Source of the DNA: Mycteria americana
Taxonomy: Eukaryota > Chordata > Aves > Ciconiiformes > Ciconiidae
Length of the DNA: 64,000 nucleotides
Assembly: GCF_035582795.1 (NCBI RefSeq)
Contig: NC_134366.1
Coordinates: forward strand, 135,556,756-135,620,755
Direction of reading: 5' to 3'
Shown: piece by piece, positions 60,591 through 64,000 of the stretch
How the letters are laid out: every line of letters starts with the position of its first letter
How positions within the stretch are numbered: position 1 is the first letter of the stretch
Translations under genes and position numbers: made by a program
The notes under the pieces: generated by a model
The model's input: the letters and a program-made list of their open reading frames with translations, nothing else
What the model was told of the DNA's origin: nothing
Databases searched by the model: none

Positions 60591-61029
60591 TCGCCACCGG
60601 GCGCCGCAGGCCCCACCCCCGCGCCATCGGAGTCGCTGGCGGCGGGCAGCGCGGGGCTGTTTCCCTCCCCACGTGACATGGAGGCGGGGACGCGAAGGGA
60701 AAGGTCAGTCGCGTCGCCGGCGGAGGGGGAGCGGAAGGTCAGGGCGCCGCGGAGCGGAAGTGGGAGCCGGAGCCCGTCCGCCATTGTGGGGAAGCGGAGC
60801 CCAGAGCAGCGGGGAAAGCGGCGCTGCGTCCGGCCGGCCGGCTCCTTCCAGCGGGAACCCGATCGGCGGCGGCAGCGAGCCCAGGTGGCGGCGACGACAA
60901 TCAGGCGGCGGCGGGGAGGAGGCGGCGGCGGAGGCGAGCGGCGCGGCGGGCGGGCGAGCGGCCCCGGCGTGCGGAATCACTCGAGGCCCAGGCGGAGCGG
61001 AGCGAGGGGATCGCGGCTCCCCGTGAAGA

Positions 61030-61053
61030 ATGTCAGCCACCAGCGTCGACCAG
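61030..61053 (+). CDS. YTHDF3: YTHDF3 coding exon 1 (8 codons)
   Basis: ATG at 61030 in context GTGAAGAATGTC; encodes MSATSVDQ, then donor CAG|GTACCG. Phase 0 exit. A longer open frame read through the donor is intronic. Confidence 0.93.
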
Positions 61054-63157
61054 GTACCGGCCGCGGGGCGGGGAGGGGCGGCCGCCCACTCCCTGCCCTT
61101 TCCTCTTCCCTGGCCCGTCGTTAGCCCCGGCGGGGGGGCGGCGGCCGGGCGGCCACCTGCACCTTCCCTCGCCGCCGGGCCGGCGCGGCTCGCGGCCTCC
61201 TCCCTCCCTCGCCGCCGCCATGGGGAGCGGCGATGAATCGGAGCCGGCGGCGCCCGGGATGGCGGGCCCCTTTCCCAGCCCCGGCAGCCCCTATTTATAA
61301 CCGCTGATCCGCGCCAGAGCCGCTCCGCCTCCCCGCCCGCAGGGCCCGCCGGCGCTCAGCCCCGCGCCTCCCGGCCCGCCGCCCAGCCGGCTCGGCCCCC
61401 TCGGCCGGCCTGCCCCCTTTGTATGTTCTCGTCCCGCAAGCGAGCCCACCCCGGCCAAGCCCCTCCGGGCTCCCGTTTCCTCTCTCCGCTCCGGGAGCGC
61501 CTTGGCGCCGGGCTCCCCGCGACGCCCAGCTCCGTCTCCTCTCCTCTGCGCACCCCTAATTCTCTCTGGCTTCTCGTTACGGCATCCTTTCTCTTCGTGC
61601 CTTTCTCTCTCCTCACCCACCTCTTCTCCCTTCGGGCCTCTGGTTTCTGCTCATTTCCCGCGGCCTCCGCTTCTTCCAGCTGTTCTCTTCTGTTTCTCTC
61701 CGTGTGCTGTGCTGCACTTTTTTTCAGTTGGTTCTTCACGGAGCTTAGAGTTTGTTATTTTTTACCTTTGCTAGGCCTCTGCTGGCCTTTCTTTCTGGCT
61801 GGAAGCTATTCTGGATTGGTCTCTGCTGCTTCCGTGGGCCTCTGCCACTCCCCAAAAGTTTTGGCCCTGCGGTCTCCTGCCCCCTTTTATTTTCTCTCTG
61901 TGCCTTTAATGTTTTGTTTCTTTTGTCTCTGTGCATGCTCTCCAGTTTCCTTTTATGCACTTATTTCTAGCTCAGTGATCTCTTAGTTTTTCATTGCTCT
62001 GTCTTCTACGAAGGCGGCTTCTTCCCAACTTTTTTAGTTCCATGTTTCTTGTTGGTCTCTGCATGCCTTTGTGTCTGGATTAGATTCATCCCCAAAGATG
62101 AGGAGGTTGGGATTTTTAAGGTTACAGATATTTTTCTCTGGTTTTAGGAGAGGGAGGTGACTAGCCAGTGTAGCTTTAGATGGAGCAGTGTTGAACAGTC
62201 TTATGATAACTCTGAGACAGATGCACATAAAAAGCAAGATGGAGGTGGTTGCCTCCTAAACTTTCAAACCTCTGAATACTGAGTTTTTCAGACTAAAAAT
62301 TGTTAGAGAGTGATGGAACCTGGAGACCCACTCATGCTTAGTTGTACATATGTGAGAAGACAAATTAGGTTTTCATGGGCTAGCATTTGTTTTTCTAAGC
62401 TATTTTATTTTGCTATAGAGAAGTTAAGGATACTGTAACTTGTACTGTTACAGTGATTCTTAGTGTATGACAGATTAACAGTGTTTTATAATGACTAATC
62501 AAAAAAAAAATCCTCAAGGTATTATTTCCTTGTATGAAAGCTTCATGCAGACTGTATCATTTTCTCAATATAATTGCCTGGACGAGGAATGCACAACTGG
62601 TAATTCAGCTTACAGTATCACTGTATATTCCTTTGTATATCTAAAAAGCAAGGCATTGTAGGTTATTCTCTGATAAGTACCCATCAGTCAGCTTAAAAGA
62701 TGACATGTGATAATGAAGTTCTAGTACTGGCAGAAATCTTAAGCTGCTAACTTTCTTTGTTCTTTTACTCTATGCTTTGTTTATTGCTTATATTTCGGGG
62801 GGGGGGGCAATCAAAATTAATTTGTTGTTCAGGTTTTCAACACCGTTTAAGCTTCGCATGCTGTAAAAGACTAGATTATTTTGATGGGTTTTGGTGAAAT
62901 TCTTTCAATTTTAAAATTATTTTGTTGAGTTTTGGTAATATTTTATATTATTTTATATTATTTTATATAATATCATAATATTTTTATAATAGCATGTTTT
63001 AAATAATATTTTAAACTGATATTTAAGTTGAAAAGAGCAGAATTTGCAAGTAAATGGAATTACCCTGAAGAAAACATTAGAGGATTCTAACTGAACTTGT
63101 TTTGCTTTTTTTTTCCACTTTCCAATATACAGAGGCCTAAAGGACAGGGAAATAAAG
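61030..63157 (+). CDS. YTHDF3: YTH N6-methyladenosine RNA-binding protein 3, first two coding exons (partial gene)
   Basis: YTHDF3 is a cytoplasmic m6A reader that acts with YTHDF1/2 on translation and decay of methylated mRNA. Exon 61030-61053 encodes MSATSVDQ and exon 63133-63157 encodes RPKGQGNK plus the first base of the next codon; joined they give the exact N-terminus of vertebrate YTHDF3. Donors GTACCG and GTAAGT and acceptor ATACAG fit. The remaining exons, including the YTH domain, are outside the window to the right. The neighbour TTPA and the CpG-island promoter fit the conserved gene order. YTHDF1 and YTHDF2 have similar but not identical N-termini (for instance, SVD is replaced in YTHDF2), so YTHDF3 is the best call. 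Confidence 0.93.
62797..62807 (+). repeat. Poly(G) run
   Basis: Eleven consecutive G in YTHDF3 intron 1. Confidence 0.9.
62938..62993. repeat. AT-rich ATATTATTTT low-complexity repeat
   Basis: Repeated TATATTATTTT units grading into ATAATATCATAATA. Confidence 0.8.
63133..63157 (+). CDS. YTHDF3: YTHDF3 coding exon 2 (25-nt microexon)
   Basis: A T-rich tract and ATACAG acceptor precede AGGCCTAAAGGACAGGGAAA and TAAAG, followed by GTAAGT. It encodes RPKGQGNK, exiting in phase 1. Confidence 0.93.
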
Positions 63158-64000
63158 GTAAGTTGATTCCTTGTATTTCTGTATAAATCTCTAATATTGC
63201 TGTTTATGGAGGTTAATGTGTCTTCAGACAATTGTGGGAAAATAATGTAGCTATAGGATGTCTTTTATTTCAGAGCAAGATGACAGGAAATTGTGTGCCA
63301 GAATGTTATTTCCCAGCATTTTTACTGTGGCACAGCGGTACATCAATTTAAAATGTTTTATTTTGCAAATGAAGATTAATGTCAGAAGTTGGACGATAAC
63401 GTAGCTATTTCTTTTTGGCTGACTTTGTGATATGCTTGTATAATCTTTTTAACAGTACACCTTGGGCCTTTCTGTTCAGTGAATAGAATCGGTGTACTAG
63501 AATCATCAGGAAGAATCTTTTGAACAGCTTGCTTAGCTTACGAGACAACAGCCATGTGACTATTTAGTTACTTGTATCTGTGAGCAGAACACATCACCTT
63601 CCTTATTCTCAGAAATTTTGTGGGCTTTTCTCTTCATTTTAGTGTCAGTATAGAATATTCTGTCAGTGTTTGTAGGCCTGCTTTTCTACTTTTTTTCATG
63701 TTTCTGTCAACATCTTAGTTTTTAAATACCATACTCAATGGGGTTTCTTTTCTTCACAGAAACAAGGAACTAACTACTTAATATTCTTCTCTAAAATTCT
63801 TGGCAAGTCTGTCATAAACAGCACCTCAGATTATATCTTGCAATTTATTTCTGGTCTGGAATTTGTTATCTTTGATAGAAAGACTAATATTCTATTTGGG
63901 AATTCTTTTTGCCTAATCGGTACACTTGTGCCCATTTAATTCTTAGGTGCTCAGCAAGCTAAGCTATAGAATAGCATGCACGCAGCTACCTTTGTGTGTT
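63158..64000 (+). other. YTHDF3: YTHDF3 intron 2 (to window edge)
   Basis: Intron sequence with no convincing third exon; a cryptic acceptor followed by an exon-3-like word occurs at about 63642. Confidence 0.6.

Larger units (their letters stand above)
60060..61400 (+). promoter_or_regulatory. YTHDF3: YTHDF3 CpG-island promoter
   Basis: A GC/CpG-rich block upstream of and around the first coding exon. It carries three NRF1-like palindromes (60432-60442, 60510-60519, 60577-60590), an E-box CACGTGAC (60670-60677), ETS/GABPA-like GCGGAAGTG (about 60754), and a YY1-like CCGCCATTGTGG (about 60779). This is a TATA-less housekeeping type. Long open frames in it are composition effects. The transcription start is probably near 60.7-60.8 kb (inference). 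Confidence 0.75.
61054..63132 (+). other. YTHDF3: YTHDF3 intron 1
   Basis: GC-rich start, then a long pyrimidine-rich stretch (about 61540-61760), an 11-base G run (62797-62807) and an AT low-complexity patch (about 62938-62993). No further exon recognised. Confidence 0.7.

Noticed and set aside
60027-61236. Many 60-167-codon open frames around the YTHDF3 promoter
   Set aside because: They arise from the 10-bp repeat and high GC content; only the MSATSVDQ exon is supported.
61423-61986. 187-codon plus-strand open frame rich in Ser, Phe, Leu and Cys
   Set aside because: It is a by-product of the pyrimidine-rich intron 1 of YTHDF3, with no domain pattern.
1-64000. tRNA, rRNA, microRNA, CRISPR or prokaryotic-type features
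   Set aside because: I saw no cloverleaf with A- and B-box, no repeat-spacer array and no bacterial gene organisation. microRNA hairpins were not systematically folded.

Overview
This is vertebrate nuclear DNA, almost certainly from a bird. It holds three genes whose spliced exons match GGH, TTPA and YTHDF3. That order (GGH and TTPA in tandem, YTHDF3 facing away) is the one known from human 8q12.3. Avian-type CR1 LINE tails, with the ATTCTGTG-type 3' end, occur on both strands, and two avian-type endogenous-retrovirus solo LTRs are present. Most of the window is AT-rich intron or intergenic DNA with three GC-rich promoter islands, as expected of a gene-poor macrochromosome segment (inference; chicken chromosome 2 would be the syntenic counterpart).

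Layout: positions 494-15488 (minus strand) carry all nine coding exons of GGH, gamma-glutamyl hydrolase, 328 codons, with signal peptide, catalytic Cys and His present. Its island promoter at about 15.2-15.65 kb has a ZNF143/THAP11-type element. Positions 18442-32993 (minus strand) carry all five coding exons of TTPA, alpha-tocopherol transfer protein, 277 codons. Its 3' UTR appears to run to about 15.72 kb, only about 0.23 kb upstream of the GGH start codon. Positions 33.4-60.06 kb are intergenic: no coding exon is supported there, only CR1 and LTR remnants, putative old DNA-transposon fragments and low-complexity tracts. Positions 60.06-61.4 kb are the YTHDF3 CpG-island promoter, with three NRF1-like palindromes and a nine-copy 10-bp minisatellite. 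YTHDF3 coding exons 1 and 2 (8 codons, then a 25-nt microexon) lie at 61030-61053 and 63133-63157 on the plus strand; the rest of the gene is beyond the right edge.

The genes do not form an operon or a known joint pathway. GGH trims folate polyglutamates in lysosomes and the extracellular space, TTPA moves vitamin E in liver cytosol, and YTHDF3 reads m6A on mRNA. Every internal splice junction I derived uses GT-AG and keeps frame, so GGH and TTPA look intact. I found no novel multi-gene system. The points most worth a second look are the antisense solo LTR beside the last GGH exon, the tight TTPA 3' end/GGH promoter spacing, and the minisatellite plus NRF1 cluster at the YTHDF3 promoter.
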